32,326 nt of DNA from Bacteroidales bacterium (GCA_021157585.1 JAGGWH010000174.1:1-32326); one strand, 5' to 3'; shown: positions 8,634 to 19,237, counted from the first letter of the stretch. Numbers and translations are program-made. The notes: generated by a model from the letters alone, not told the origin.

Positions 8634-11024
8634 ATGAAAAAATTTAAGATTATTACCCTATCTATTCTTTTAGGTATAGTACTTATAGCAGCAGCAGCTT
8701 GGTTAGCATTAAAAGATACAGCTCCAAAATATTCCGGAGAAATACAATTATCTGCTTTGCAGGATGAAGTAAAAATAACCTATGATGAGTTTGGCGTTCC
8801 GTATATAGACGCACAGAATGCAAATGACGCCTATTTTGCTCTTGGTTATGTTCACGCTCAAGAACGACTTTTCCAAATGGAAATGATTCGCAGATTACCC
8901 TCCGGAAGACTTGCCGAAATTCTTGGTCCTGATTTAATCAGTGTAGATAAAAGCATGCTATCATTAGGAATTCGTACTATGGGAGAGCGTTCAGCCGCAA
9001 AATATTTTAGCAAAATTGATGCTCCATTTAAAGAAACGTCTATGGCATACTTAAATGGAATTAATAAATTTATCGACGACGATAATTTACCTATTGAATT
9101 TACATTAATGGGATTTAAACCAGAACATTTTGTACCGGCCGATATATATACTACTATTGGTTATATGTCGCTTACTTTTTCACTGGCCTTAAGTCAAGAT
9201 CCTTTAGTTACTCAAATAAACGAGACATTAGGAAACCGCTATTTAATTGATTTAGGTATTGATTCTGCTTCTAACGCTCTAAACTTCCCAACAGAAAAAA
9301 CGCAAGTTCTTTCAATGTTAAATACATCTTATCAAAATGTTTTCAATCAAATTCCATTACCTGTTTGGGAAGCATCTAATAATTGGGCTATAAGTGCAAA
9401 AAGATCTAAATCAGGAAAAGTTTTATTAGCTAACGATACTCATATTTCCTATTCTCAACCTTCAGTATGGTACGAAGCGGTTATTAATTACCCGGGCTTC
9501 AATATGGCCGGATATTATTTAGCCGGAGTTCCTTTTGCCGTGATGGGACATAACGATCGTATGGGCTGGGGATTAACAATTTTCCCTTTCGATAATATGG
9601 ATTTGTATCGCGAAAAACAAAATCCCGAAAATAATGATCAATATTGGGTAAACGATCATTGGGAAAACTATAAATACATTTCACATACCATTGCTGTTAA
9701 AGATCAAGAAGATGTAATCTACAATTTGCGTACAACACGACATGGTCCAATTTTAAATGATGTATATCCCGATGTTGCAGTATTTGACAATAGTCCCATT
9801 AGTTTTTGGTGGGCAATAAATAATGTAGAATCAGAGGCTGTAGAAGCATTATATAAATTTAATACTGCAGAAAATATTGAAGAATTTGGACAGGCTATTG
9901 ACAAAGTAGATGTGTTAGGATTAAATATTGTTTATGGCGATACCGATGACAATATTGCTTGGTGGGGAACCGGAAGAATTCCTAAGCGCGCTCCTCACGT
10001 AAACCCAAGTTTGATTTTAGACGGAGCCAGTGGAAAAGACGAAGTTTTAGGGTTTTACCCCATAGATAAAAATCCAAGGAGTATAAATCCCGAAAATGGT
10101 TTTGTACATACATCTAATAATGCTCCTCCTAAAGTGGACGGAATATTTTATCCCGGTTATTATTATCCCGGAATTCGTGCCGATCGTATAGAGGAACTTT
10201 TTGAATCAAAAGAGTTTTGGGATGTTGAAAGCATGAAAATTATTCAAAATGATAATTTTGGAATAAGAGATTATTTTATTGTTCAAGCTGTATTACTTCC
10301 TCTTTTAGATGTTACAGACAAGAGTGAAATTTATTCAAAAACTGTTGACGCTCTTAGAAATTGGGATGGAAAAACAGACATTAAATCAACAGGCGCAGTA
10401 ATTTATAATCAGTTTCTCTATTTTGCTCTCGAAAATTTAGTAAAAGACGAAATGGGAGAAGAATTATTTCCAAAGTTTGCCAACTCCCTTTTATTAAAAA
10501 GTAATATCGATAGAATTTTCAATGATTCAACATCCATTTGGTGGGACAATATAAACACACCGGATATTGTTGAAGGAAGAGCTACACTTTTAAGCGATGC
10601 TTTTGATAAAACAGTTACAGCATTAAAAAAGCAATTTGGTCCCGAAATAAATACTTGGCAGTGGGGTAAAGTACATACTGTTACTCACGTTCACCCTATT
10701 GGGCGCAAAGCTCCTTTTGATAAAATTTTTAATGTTGGACCATTCCCTAAATCAGGAAGTAATGAAGTTGTAGATAAAGAAGCCTTCGATTATAATGCTG
10801 ATGGTTTATATCCTGCAAGATCAGGACCGGCAATGCGCCTACTAATGGACTTTGCTAATACACAAGAAGCACTCTCTATTATTCCTACCGGAGAGTCGGG
10901 GAATTTTTTAAGCCCTCACTATGCCGACCAAGCAGAAATGTTTATTAATGGAGAATATAAAACGATATTTTTAAAATCGGAGGATATCAAGAAGAAAACT
11001 GTATTAACACTAAAACCCGAATAG
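8634..11024 (+). CDS. Penicillin acylase family (Ntn) hydrolase
   Basis: Predicted periplasmic or membrane-anchored amidohydrolase of 796 residues. Residues 1-27 form a Lys-Lys N-terminus and a hydrophobic segment. The alpha part carries ITYDEFGVPYIDAQNANDAYFALGYVHAQERLFQMEMIRR, diagnostic of the penicillin G acylase/acyl-homoserine-lactone acylase family. Self-cleavage should occur before Ser248 in EASNNWAIS, making Ser248 the N-terminal nucleophile of the beta chain; HTSNNAP and the late Asn-rich block fit the beta chain. Members split amide bonds of beta-lactams, N-acyl amino acids or AHL signals; the substrate here cannot be told. It stands alone, with its own promoter. Confidence 0.9.
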   Translation: MKKFKIITLSILLGIVLIAAAAWLALKDTAPKYSGEIQLSALQDEVKITYDEFGVPYIDAQNANDAYFALGYVHAQERLFQMEMIRRLPSGRLAEILGPDLISVDKSMLSLGIRTMGERSAAKYFSKIDAPFKETSMAYLNGINKFIDDDNLPIEFTLMGFKPEHFVPADIYTTIGYMSLTFSLALSQDPLVTQINETLGNRYLIDLGIDSASNALNFPTEKTQVLSMLNTSYQNVFNQIPLPVWEASNNWAISAKRSKSGKVLLANDTHISYSQPSVWYEAVINYPGFNMAGYYLAGVPFAVMGHNDRMGWGLTIFPFDNMDLYREKQNPENNDQYWVNDHWENYKYISHTIAVKDQEDVIYNLRTTRHGPILNDVYPDVAVFDNSPISFWWAINNVESEAVEALYKFNTAENIEEFGQAIDKVDVLGLNIVYGDTDDNIAWWGTGRIPKRAPHVNPSLILDGASGKDEVLGFYPIDKNPRSINPENGFVHTSNNAPPKVDGIFYPGYYYPGIRADRIEELFESKEFWDVESMKIIQNDNFGIRDYFIVQAVLLPLLDVTDKSEIYSKTVDALRNWDGKTDIKSTGAVIYNQFLYFALENLVKDEMGEELFPKFANSLLLKSNIDRIFNDSTSIWWDNINTPDIVEGRATLLSDAFDKTVTALKKQFGPEINTWQWGKVHTVTHVHPIGRKAPFDKIFNVGPFPKSGSNEVVDKEAFDYNADGLYPARSGPAMRLLMDFANTQEALSIIPTGESGNFLSPHYADQAEMFINGEYKTIFLKSEDIKKKTVLTLKPE

Positions 11025-11071
11025 GTATTATAGCTCCAGCACATCTGTAACAGTAACCAAAATAATTTAAT

Positions 11072-11114
11072 CCATTGCCTTAAAAACGTACGGCATCGGT
11101 AAAGCAATGGGTAA
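11072..11114 (+). terminator. Possible terminator after the acylase gene
   Basis: CCATTGC (11072-11078) and GCAATGG (11104-11110) are perfect inverted copies with a 25-base loop, followed by GTAATTTT. The long loop and short T-run make this a weak candidate. Confidence 0.3.
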
Positions 11115-11120
11115 TTTTAC

Positions 11121-11151
11121 TTGATGAAATCATTCACTTTTATTATGTTTG
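11121..11151 (+). promoter_or_regulatory. Promoter of icmF
   Basis: TTG (11121-11123), a 20-base spacer and TATGTTTG (11144-11151) make an exact match to the Bacteroidota promoter pattern, giving a leader of about 40 bases before icmF. Confidence 0.6.
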
Positions 11152-11195
11152 CATAACTTATTTTGCAAATCAAAAATTAGAATAAAACTTAAACA

Positions 11196-14100
11196 ATGAT
11201 TCCACAGCAAATATATCGACCCAAAAACAATATCCGTATAATTACTGCCGCCTCTTTATTTGATGGCCACGATGCTGCTATCAATGTGATGCGACGCATC
11301 ATACAATTCAGTGGGGCCGAAGTTATCCATTTAGGTCATAACCGTTCTGTTCAGGAAATTGTTGATTGCGCCATACAAGAAGATGCTCAAGCTATAGCTA
11401 TAACATCTTATCAAGGAGGACATATTGAATTTTTTAAATATATGTACGATCTCCTTCAGGAACAAGGATGTGGACACATCAAACTTTTTGGTGGCGGTGG
11501 TGGAGTTATCCTTCCAACTGAAATTGAAGAATTACACAACTACGGTATTGCAAGAATTTATTCTCCGGATGATGGACGAAAAATGGGATTGCAAGGAATG
11601 ATAAATGATTTGCTAAAACAAGCCGACTTTCCAACAGGGAAAAATGTTAAGGTTGATATTCAAAAAATAGAAAAACAAGACAAACATCATATTGCTCAGC
11701 TTATTTCTGCAGCCGAAAACTACCCTGAAGAATTTAACACTCAATTTGCTGATATTCAAGCGAAATGCAAAAACATTAATATCCCTGTAATAGGAATAAC
11801 AGGAACCGGAGGTTCAGGAAAATCATCTTTAGTTGATGAATTGGTAAGACGATATTTAGAAGATTTTGACGATAAAACCATCGCCATTATCTCCGTCGAT
11901 CCTTCTAAACGCAAAACTGGAGGAGCACTTTTAGGCGACCGTATCCGAATGAACAGTATCAACAATTCCAGAGTTTATATGAGGTCGCTTGCTACCAGAC
12001 AAGCAAATTTAGCTCTGTCTCGTTATGTACAAGATGCACTTTGCCTCATAAAAAATGCAAAATTCGATTTGATAATTCTCGAAACTTCAGGAATTGGACA
12101 GTCAGATACTGAAATTACAGAACATAGCGATATTAGTTTATACGTAATGACCCCCGACTATGGTGCAGCAACTCAATTAGAAAAAATTGATATGCTCGAT
12201 TTTGCCAATTTTATCGCTTTAAATAAATTTGATAAAAGAGGTGCTTTAGATGCTTTACGCGATGTAAAAAAACAATATGCTCGTAATCACCAACTTTGGG
12301 ATGCCAAAGAAGATGATTTGCCCATTTTCGGAACAGTAGCCTCTTCTTTCCACGACCCGGGTATTGTTAAGCTCTATAAAGCACTTATGTTAAAAGTAAA
12401 TGAATTGATACCAGGGAAATTTGTATCTCATTTAGTAAGAGATAAAATTGTTCCTAAAAAGAATTTTATAATACCGCCAAACAGAACTCGTTACCTGTCA
12501 GAAATTTCAGAAACAATCAGAAACTATAATATCTGGACAGAAGAACAAGCCGATATTGCACAAAGACTCTACGGACTTAAAGTTGCTAAAACAGAGTTAG
12601 AAAATTCTAAAGCCGATAAAAATGCCATAGCTATATTACAAGATACATATAGTACTTTGGAATTAGATTTAGATGGACGCAATAAATTAATTATTGAAAA
12701 TTGGAAAGCAAAAATAGAGCAATTTAATAATCCCGAATATATTTATAAAGTTAGAAATAAAGAAATCAAAATAGCAACGAAAGTTAAAACACTCTCCGGA
12801 TTAAGTATGAATAAAATATCGCTTCCTAAATACCAAGCTTGGGGAGATATTTTAAAATGGAATTTACGCGAAAATGTTCCAGGCGAATTTCCTTATGCTG
12901 CCGGCGTTTTCCCTTTTAAAAGAGAAGGAGAAGATCCGACGCGTATGTTTGCCGGTGAAGGCGGTCCGGAACGTACCAATAAACGTTTCCATTATGTTTC
13001 CTACGGACTTCCGGCTAAAAGATTATCAACAGCTTTTGATTCGGTAACTCTCTATGGAGAAAATCCCGATCGACGCCCCGATATTTATGGTAAAATTGGT
13101 AATTCCGGTGTTTCTATTGCTTGTTTAGACGATGCAAAAAAACTTTATTCCGGTTTTGATTTGGCTAATCCTATGACTTCCGTTTCTATGACAATAAACG
13201 GACCGGCACCAATTATGGTAGGCTATTTTATGAATGCTGCTATCGATCAACAATGCGAAATTTACATTAAAAAAAACGGGCTTGAAAAAGAAGTTGAAGC
13301 TAAAATAGCTGCTATTTATAAAGCAAAAAAAACTAATCGCCCTGCTTATCAAGGAGAACTACCTGAAGGCAATAATGGATTAGGATTGATGCTGCTTGGC
13401 GTTACCGGCGATATGGTTTTACCAACTAAAGTTTACGAAAAAATCAAAGCCGAGACACTTTCAAAAGTCAGAGGCACAGTACAAGCCGATATTCTAAAAG
13501 AAGATCAAGCACAAAATACCTGCATCTATTCCACCGATTTTTCTTTAAAACTAATGGGCGATGTACAACAGTATTTTATCGATCATCAAATAAATAATTT
13601 TTATAGTGTTTCTATTTCCGGCTATCATATTGCAGAAGCCGGAGCAAATCCAATTACCCAATTGGCTTTAACCTTAGCTAATGGCTTTACCTATGTTGAG
13701 TATTACGTATCAAGAGGCATGGATATCAATAAGTTTGCTCCCAATCTCTCTTTCTTTTTCAGCAATGGAATAGATCCCGAATATTCGGTTATTGGTCGTG
13801 TGGCAAGGATTATTTGGGCCAAAGCGATGAAACTAAAGTTCAAAGCCAACGAACGTTCACAAAAATTAAAATATCATATTCAAACTTCAGGACGTTCTCT
13901 TCATGCTCAAGAAATTGATTTTAATGATATCCGAACAACTCTTCAAGCACTTTATGCCATTTACGATAATTGTAACTCCCTGCATACTAATGCTTACGAC
14001 GAAGCAATTACAACACCAACAGAAGAATCTGTTCGTCGTGCAATGGCTATTCAACTAATTATCAATCACGAATTAGGCCTAGCAAAAAATCAAAATCCAC

Positions 14101-14570
14101 TACAAGGTTCTTTTATCATTGAAGAATTAACCGATTTAGTTGAAGAAGCAGTAATGGCAGAGTTTGATAGAATTACCGAAAGAGGTGGCGTTTTAGGAGC
14201 CATGGAAACCATGTATCAACGTTCTAAAATTCAAGAAGAGAGTCTTTATTACGAAAAGTTAAAACATAGTGGAGAACTCCCAATTATGGGTGTAAATACA
14301 TTCCTGAATTCAAAAGGATCTCCAACATTAATTCCTCAGGAAGTTATTCGTGCCACTACAAAAGAGAAAGAATATCAAATTGAAATGTTAGAACATTTAC
14401 AATTAACTTTTAAAGACGAAGCAAAAAATTTAATTCAAGAATTAAAAGAAACAGCCCGTCAGAATGCTAATATTTTCGACACTCTAATGGAAACAACTAA
14501 AAAGTGTTCCATCGGACAAATTACTGGAGCTCTTTTTGAAATTGGCGGACAGTATCGGAGAAATATGTAA
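11196..14570 (+). CDS. icmF: Fused isobutyryl-CoA mutase IcmF
   Basis: B12-dependent acyl-CoA mutase of 1124 residues with its own G-protein chaperone, interconverting isobutyryl-CoA and butyryl-CoA (some homologues also pivalyl/isovaleryl-CoA). Order: B12-binding domain with DGHDAAI (His25 as lower cobalt ligand) and GGGGGVI; a MeaB-like GTPase with GTGGSGKSS (203-211, Lys209), [18 protein letters not shown] and NKFD (343-346); a linker; and the TIM-barrel mutase domain. [19 protein letters not shown] has Phe where methylmalonyl-CoA mutase has Tyr, and [18 protein letters not shown] carries the Gln typical of IcmF, so methylmalonyl-CoA is an unlikely substrate. It converges on pyk with only 11 bases between them. 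Confidence 0.94.
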   Translation: MIPQQIYRPKNNIRIITAASLFDGHDAAINVMRRIIQFSGAEVIHLGHNRSVQEIVDCAIQEDAQAIAITSYQGGHIEFFKYMYDLLQEQGCGHIKLFGGGGGVILPTEIEELHNYGIARIYSPDDGRKMGLQGMINDLLKQADFPTGKNVKVDIQKIEKQDKHHIAQLISAAENYPEEFNTQFADIQAKCKNINIPVIGITGTGGSGKSSLVDELVRRYLEDFDDKTIAIISVDPSKRKTGGALLGDRIRMNSINNSRVYMRSLATRQANLALSRYVQDALCLIKNAKFDLIILETSGIGQSDTEITEHSDISLYVMTPDYGAATQLEKIDMLDFANFIALNKFDKRGALDALRDVKKQYARNHQLWDAKEDDLPIFGTVASSFHDPGIVKLYKALMLKVNELIPGKFVSHLVRDKIVPKKNFIIPPNRTRYLSEISETIRNYNIWTEEQADIAQRLYGLKVAKTELENSKADKNAIAILQDTYSTLELDLDGRNKLIIENWKAKIEQFNNPEYIYKVRNKEIKIATKVKTLSGLSMNKISLPKYQAWGDILKWNLRENVPGEFPYAAGVFPFKREGEDPTRMFAGEGGPERTNKRFHYVSYGLPAKRLSTAFDSVTLYGENPDRRPDIYGKIGNSGVSIACLDDAKKLYSGFDLANPMTSVSMTINGPAPIMVGYFMNAAIDQQCEIYIKKNGLEKEVEAKIAAIYKAKKTNRPAYQGELPEGNNGLGLMLLGVTGDMVLPTKVYEKIKAETLSKVRGTVQADILKEDQAQNTCIYSTDFSLKLMGDVQQYFIDHQINNFYSVSISGYHIAEAGANPITQLALTLANGFTYVEYYVSRGMDINKFAPNLSFFFSNGIDPEYSVIGRVARIIWAKAMKLKFKANERSQKLKYHIQTSGRSLHAQEIDFNDIRTTLQALYAIYDNCNSLHTNAYDEAITTPTEESVRRAMAIQLIINHELGLAKNQNPLQGSFIIEELTDLVEEAVMAEFDRITERGGVLGAMETMYQRSKIQEESLYYEKLKHSGELPIMGVNTFLNSKGSPTLIPQEVIRATTKEKEYQIEMLEHLQLTFKDEAKNLIQELKETARQNANIFDTLMETTKKCSIGQITGALFEIGGQYRRNM

Positions 14571-14581
14571 TTCCCAACTAA

Positions 14582-16012
14582 CTATTTTACCATACTCACT
14601 TTCAACATATTAGTTTTATGACTTAAATGCATAGGAGTGCTTGCTACATGAATAACATAATCACCTGTTTTAATTGCTCCCTTATCTTTCAATATTTGTA
14701 TAGATAAATCAATAGCTTTATCAACATTTTGAATTTTGGTTATATAAAAAGCTCTAACACCCCAGAGTAACGACAAGGCACTCATTAGCTCTTTACGTTG
14801 AGTTATGGCATAAATATCTGCTTTAGGTCTATAACCCGATATTGTTTTAGCCGTATTTCCTTCATCGGTGAATGTAATAATAGCTTTTGCTCCTACCCTT
14901 TCAGCCATTAATGATGCACTATAACAAATATTATCCCGTATAAAGCGAGGAGAATCTAATTTTGGAGGAACGCCTCTATTATAATTATATCTATTTGTTT
15001 CGGTATGCTGAATAATTTTATGCATACTTTCAATAGTTTCTACTGGAAACTTACCAACCGAAGTTTCTCCACTAAGCATAACGGTATCTACACCATCAAT
15101 AACCGCATTTGCAACATCATTAGCTTCTGCTCGTGTTGGTCTAAAATTCGTTATCATACTCTCCATCATTTGTGTAGCAACAATAACAGGAACCGAAGCA
15201 TCCATACATTTTTCTACTATTTCTTTTTGTAAGAGAGGAACCATATCAAAAGGCATCTCAACACCCAAATCACCTCTTGCCACCATTATGGCATCTGTCT
15301 CAGCCAAAATCGCATCTAAATTTTCAACAGCCTGCGGTTTTTCTATTTTCGAAATAACATAAATATTCTTACGCTTTCTCTTAATTAATTGTTTTAATTC
15401 AATTACATCACTTACACGCCTAACAAAAGACAAAGCAATCCAGTCTACATTCTGCTCTAAAGCAAATGCAGCATCTTCAATATCTTTTTCGGTTAAGCTG
15501 GGAAGCGATATATCTGTATTTGGTAAGTTTACTCCTTTAAATGACGACAAATCGCCACCATAAATAACTTTAGCTGTTACAGAATTTAGTCTATTGGTCT
15601 TTACAACCTCCAATTTAAGTTTTCCATCATCAACTAAAATACTATCTCCAGGATTTACATCCTGAGGAAACTCCTGATAACTCATATAAACTTTTGAAGA
15701 GTTTCCCAAACATTTTTCTGTTACAAATTCAAGAGTAGATCCTTTTTTTAATATCGCTTTACCATTTTCTATTTCACCAATACGCAATTTAGGACCTTGC
15801 AAATCAGCCATAATTGCAACATCGGTATCCATTTCACTATTTAGTTCTCTTATTGTGTTTATAACTTCTTTCGCATCGCTATAGTTACTATGAGAAAAAT
15901 TTATTCTACAAACATCTAATCCTGCTTCAAACATTTTTTTAAGCGTCTCTTTATCGGAAGATGCAGGACCAAGAGTTGCAATTATTTTTGTTCTTGAAAA
16001 ATCATTTATCAT
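14582..16012 (-). CDS. pyk: Pyruvate kinase
   Basis: Glycolytic enzyme of 476 residues making pyruvate and ATP from phosphoenolpyruvate. The N-terminal RTKIIATLGPASS, CRINFSHS, ISKIEKPQAV (substrate-site Lys), VARGDLGVEMP (metal Glu/Asp) and ATQMMESMI are canonical, and a C-terminal regulatory-type domain ends the protein. Length is normal for a bacterial tetrameric PK. It is transcribed toward icmF and away from buk. On the minus strand TACATTTG (complement of 16048-16055) is a likely -7 element about 36 bases before the start. Confidence 0.97.
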   Translation of the reverse strand: MINDFSRTKIIATLGPASSDKETLKKMFEAGLDVCRINFSHSNYSDAKEVINTIRELNSEMDTDVAIMADLQGPKLRIGEIENGKAILKKGSTLEFVTEKCLGNSSKVYMSYQEFPQDVNPGDSILVDDGKLKLEVVKTNRLNSVTAKVIYGGDLSSFKGVNLPNTDISLPSLTEKDIEDAAFALEQNVDWIALSFVRRVSDVIELKQLIKRKRKNIYVISKIEKPQAVENLDAILAETDAIMVARGDLGVEMPFDMVPLLQKEIVEKCMDASVPVIVATQMMESMITNFRPTRAEANDVANAVIDGVDTVMLSGETSVGKFPVETIESMHKIIQHTETNRYNYNRGVPPKLDSPRFIRDNICYSASLMAERVGAKAIITFTDEGNTAKTISGYRPKADIYAITQRKELMSALSLLWGVRAFYITKIQNVDKAIDLSIQILKDKGAIKTGDYVIHVASTPMHLSHKTNMLKVSMVK

Positions 16013-16047
16013 ACAAAAAATATATCTAAAAATTAAAATTTATTCTG

Positions 16048-16055
16048 CAAATGTA
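16048..16055 (-). promoter_or_regulatory. Likely -7 element for pyk
   Basis: The complement reads TACATTTG, an exact TAnnTTTG match upstream of the pyk start at 16012. No -33 match was found at the usual distance. Confidence 0.35.
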
Positions 16056-16091
16056 CTTAGAAATATCACCTAAAAAAGAACATGATATTTT

Positions 16092-16099
16092 TATATTTG
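16092..16099 (+). promoter_or_regulatory. Possible -7 element for buk
   Basis: TATATTTG fits the consensus and lies 72 bases before the buk start; the region is so AT-rich that chance occurrence is likely. Confidence 0.25.
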
Positions 16100-16171
16100 T
16101 TTCAAGATTATTATATTTACCGAACTTCTTACTTTTTTTTATATTTTCGTTCAATCTAACACTACTCAGAA

Positions 16172-17254
16172 ATGATTTCAAAAGAAATATTAGTCATTTA
16201 CCCCGAAGCGGAAACAACAAAGATTGCTGTCTATAGGGGAAATAACATAATTTTTTTAAAAACTATAAAGCATAAAGCCGAGGTATTAAAAAAATTCAAT
16301 ACAACTATCGAACAAATTGACTATCGTTATCAGACTATAAAATCAGAGCTAAAAGATAACGATGTGTACTCTAATGAAATAACGGCAATTACAGCTCGCG
16401 GAGGTTTGATAAAGCCTCTAAAACAAGCAGGTGTTTATCTTATAAACGATAAAATGATTGAAGACCTTAAAAAAGGTTATCAAGGCGTACACGAAACCAA
16501 TCTTGGAGGTATTTTAGCCAGTTTATTAGCAAAGGATTTCAAAAATGCTCAAGCATTTTTAGCAGACCCTGTAGTTGTTGATGAATTAGACGATATAGCC
16601 AGAGTTACCGGTCATCCGCTTTTCAAAAGAAAATCTATTTTTCACGCATTAAATCAAAAATATGTAGCTCGTAAATATGCCAAATCAAATGCTAATTGTT
16701 ATGACGATTTACGCTTAGTTGTTGCACATGTTGGAGGTGGTGGAATATCTATAGGTGCACATAAAAGAGGTCGTGTTGTAGATGTAAATCAAGCCTTTGA
16801 TGGCGGAGGTCCTTTTTCTCTAACCAGAACAGGATCTTTACCTGTTGGCAAGTTAATAGAAGTATGTTTTAGCGGGAAATACACTGAAACAGAAATCCGA
16901 AAAATGGTCACATCAGAAGGAGGATTAAAAGCTTATCTGGGAATCTCAAATATCCACGAAATTAACAAACGTATTGAAGAAGGTGATAGCGAAGCCGAAT
17001 TTTACGCAAAAGCAATGGGTTATCAAATTGCTAAATATATTGGTTCAGCCTGTGCCGTACTAGATTTTAATGTCGATGCCATTATCTTAAGCGGACAAAT
17101 ATTTAATTATAATCGATTTACTGAATATATAAGTTTTAAAGTCAAAAAAATTGCACCAATAGCCGTTTTCCAAAGTGTAAACGATATGGATGCTTTAGCT
17201 ATGAATGCATTATTAGCTATTCAAGGCGAAATTGCAATTCACGAATACAAATAA
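16172..17254 (+). CDS. buk: Butyrate kinase (or branched-chain acid kinase)
   Basis: Cytoplasmic acyl kinase of 360 residues in the ASKHA superfamily, catalysing butyryl phosphate + ADP to butyrate + ATP. Typical stretches are ITARGGLIKPL, HETNLGGILA, AFLADPVVVDELDDIARVTG, VVAHVGGGGISIGAHKRGRVVDVNQAFDGGGPFS and DAIILSGQ. The LTRTGSLP segment fits the butyrate rather than acetate kinase branch. Isobutyrate is also accepted by many homologues. No phosphotransbutyrylase gene is in the window. Placed near icmF, it suggests fermentation or use of branched-chain (valine-derived) acids. Confidence 0.93.
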   Translation: MISKEILVIYPEAETTKIAVYRGNNIIFLKTIKHKAEVLKKFNTTIEQIDYRYQTIKSELKDNDVYSNEITAITARGGLIKPLKQAGVYLINDKMIEDLKKGYQGVHETNLGGILASLLAKDFKNAQAFLADPVVVDELDDIARVTGHPLFKRKSIFHALNQKYVARKYAKSNANCYDDLRLVVAHVGGGGISIGAHKRGRVVDVNQAFDGGGPFSLTRTGSLPVGKLIEVCFSGKYTETEIRKMVTSEGGLKAYLGISNIHEINKRIEEGDSEAEFYAKAMGYQIAKYIGSACAVLDFNVDAIILSGQIFNYNRFTEYISFKVKKIAPIAVFQSVNDMDALAMNALLAIQGEIAIHEYK

Positions 17255-17282
17255 ATTTTACTCCCCCTCTAAAAGAACTAAC

Positions 17283-17915
17283 ATGCATTGGATAGAAGAA
17301 GCAGAACAAAACAAGAATAAACGTGAAAGCAAACGTAAAAATATTCATACTAAGATAGACCAGAAGAAAGATGACGTCCAAAAAAACTGGGAGAAAAATA
17401 ACCAGCGGTATACTAAGCTTATTAAAAGCATAAGTGAATATACCGATAGAATAAACAATCTTCCAAGAGAATCTCGATTAGAATTTGGACGTATAGAGAC
17501 TAAACATAAAGATTCATCTCTTCACAATCATTTAGTTAAATATTCGAGCAGTAGAAGAAGAATAGTAAGAAAATTTAATAGCATCTTCTCTCCTTTCAAA
17601 GCAAAACACTACAAGAATACACGGAATATCTTTATTAGCCTTTCTCGTAAAATAGGCTATATTTATATTGAAACAAAAGAGATATATGCTCCAAGAATCC
17701 GCTTAAACGAAGAAGAAGAATCCGGAATTTTTACATTCCTACATAAACTTAAAGCAAAAGAAAGGTCAATTGTTAAGCGCTCAAAGAGTCACATGAAAAT
17801 TTCGGATATCAATAACGACTTTATACTCTATTTTATTGATTTCTTAGCTTTTAAGAATAACGGGAAAAAATATTTCATCACAGACGACACCTCCGAAATA
17901 TCAGAAGAGTTTTAA
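17283..17915 (+). CDS. Hypothetical basic protein
   Basis: Unrecognised protein of 210 residues. The likely start is the ATG at 17283 (MHWIEEAEQNKNK), since an in-frame upstream extension would overlap buk. The N-terminal 60 residues are highly charged, Lys/Glu/Asn-rich and helical, possibly coiled-coil. A very basic centre follows (SSSRRRIVRKFNSI) and the C-terminus ends acidic (DDTSEISEEF). There is no signal peptide or membrane segment. The basic centre would suit nucleic-acid binding but no domain is visible. It begins 28 bases after buk and may be co-transcribed with it. Confidence 0.65.
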   Translation: MHWIEEAEQNKNKRESKRKNIHTKIDQKKDDVQKNWEKNNQRYTKLIKSISEYTDRINNLPRESRLEFGRIETKHKDSSLHNHLVKYSSSRRRIVRKFNSIFSPFKAKHYKNTRNIFISLSRKIGYIYIETKEIYAPRIRLNEEEESGIFTFLHKLKAKERSIVKRSKSHMKISDINNDFILYFIDFLAFKNNGKKYFITDDTSEISEEF

Positions 17916-17980
17916 TTCTATACCTCTAAATAATTTCGTTAACACTCTGTAGTAAAATCTAAATTACATTGGAATTGTAT

Positions 17981-17988
17981 TACCTTTG
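17981..17988 (+). promoter_or_regulatory. Likely -7 element for the DUF2027-Smr gene
   Basis: TACCTTTG matches TAnnTTTG and lies 24 bases before the start codon at 18013. No clear -33 element. Confidence 0.35.
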
Positions 17989-18012
17989 CACCAAAATTAC
18001 AGAAAGCAAATA

Positions 18013-19089
18013 ATGAAGTTTAAAATTGGAGATAAGGTAAAATTCTTAAACGAACAAGGTGGCGGTTTTATTACTAAAATTGAAACTCCGAGCTTAGTAT
18101 ATGTTAAGACCTCCGACGGCTTTGATATCCCATTCTCGACAACAGAATTAATTAAAATTGAAGTAAAAACAGCTTCGGCAAATTTCTTTGATGAAGATTT
18201 CGGGAATCACGAAAAACTAAGCGAAGATGAAATACAAGAAATGGAAGCCGATGCCAAAATAGAGCCTCTTGCCCATAAGAGAAGCGATATGCTAAAAGAA
18301 GGGATTAGCTTAGCATTTGTCCCTCAAAATCAAAACAGAACCTTATTTGGATTAATTGATGTTGTTCTGATAAATAATAGTCCTTTCAATGTTTTGTTTG
18401 CATTTTTCCTTAAGGATGAGGATAAATTCCAAGGGCAGGATTATGATGCCATTGAGCCTTTCTCAACTTTTTTACTCGACAGCATAGATCGTGATGAATT
18501 AGCAAACTGGATTGAAGGTAATGTTCAAGCAATGTTTTTTGCTTCTACTATGGATAAACTTATAAGTCCTGTAAACGAATTCTTTAAAATAAAAGGGAGC
18601 AAACTATATCACGAAAATAATTATAAAACCATAGATGTATTAGAAAAAAAGGCTTTCGTTCATCAACTTAGTGATTTAAAATATCAAACATTAATAAGTA
18701 AGACAGAGGAAACAGCTAATACACAATCTACTATGTTAGGGCGCGATATAGAACAAGCTTTAGGAATAAAAAAATCGCTTATAGAAAAGCATAAAATTGG
18801 CTTATTAGAAGCCGAAATTGATTTACATATCTCTGCATTAGATCCTGATTATCAGAATTTAGAAAAGAATGAGATTATGAAAATTCAGCTCGATTATTTT
18901 GAAAAAACACTTGAAGATGCAATGATACACCAATATCAAAAATTAATTTATATTCACGGTATTGGAAATGGTATCTTAAAAAATGAATTAAGAAGAATTT
19001 TGAGAAGCTATCCTGATATTCAGGTAAAAGAAGCTGCATTTAGTAACTACGGCTACGGAGCCATAGAAGTTCATATACATTATAGATAA
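18013..19089 (+). CDS. DUF2027 and Smr domain protein
   Basis: Protein of 358 residues. The start at 18013 gives MKFKIGDKVKFLNEQGGGF, a small beta-barrel (Tudor/KOW-like) N-terminus; an ATG nine codons upstream is less likely because it falls in the promoter. The middle matches the Bacteroidota-specific DUF2027 pattern (EGISLAFVPQNQ ... FFLKDEDKFQGQDYDAIEPFSTFLL). The last 90 residues form an Smr domain: EIDLHI, then YIHGIGNGILKNELRRIL (HGxG motif) and a final strand pair GYGAIEVHIHY. Smr domains of MutS2 and relatives nick DNA or RNA, and recent work links some to ribosome rescue. The role of this fusion is unproven. Confidence 0.85.
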   Translation: MKFKIGDKVKFLNEQGGGFITKIETPSLVYVKTSDGFDIPFSTTELIKIEVKTASANFFDEDFGNHEKLSEDEIQEMEADAKIEPLAHKRSDMLKEGISLAFVPQNQNRTLFGLIDVVLINNSPFNVLFAFFLKDEDKFQGQDYDAIEPFSTFLLDSIDRDELANWIEGNVQAMFFASTMDKLISPVNEFFKIKGSKLYHENNYKTIDVLEKKAFVHQLSDLKYQTLISKTEETANTQSTMLGRDIEQALGIKKSLIEKHKIGLLEAEIDLHISALDPDYQNLEKNEIMKIQLDYFEKTLEDAMIHQYQKLIYIHGIGNGILKNELRRILRSYPDIQVKEAAFSNYGYGAIEVHIHYR

Positions 19090-19128
19090 GATTGTTATAA
19101 GGATACGTTGTGTTCTTAGTGTATTCCT

Positions 19129-19200
19129 TTGAGCTACTTTGTGGTAAAAACAATTAACCACGAAGGCTCACGAAGTACATCACGAAGGTTCACAAAGTAA
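19129..19200 (+). repeat. Short inverted and tandem repeat after the Smr gene
   Basis: CTTTGTGGT and ACCACGAAG form an inverted pair (8 of 9 matching) around 19137-19166. The second arm opens a tandem repeat of period 22: CACGAAGGCTCACGAAGTA (19159-19177) and CACGAAGGTTCACAAAGTA (19181-19199), 17 of 19 matching. From memory, repeats built on CACGAAGGTTCACGAAG occur between genes in many Bacteroidota. It may act as a terminator or be a mobile repetitive element. Confidence 0.5.
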
Positions 19201-19237
19201 AAATTCATTATTTATCAATTCTTAAACAATCTCAAAG

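Noticed and set aside
16051-16236. Short frame before and into buk
   Set aside because: AT-rich, Phe/Leu-heavy by composition, and overlaps the well-supported buk start in another frame.
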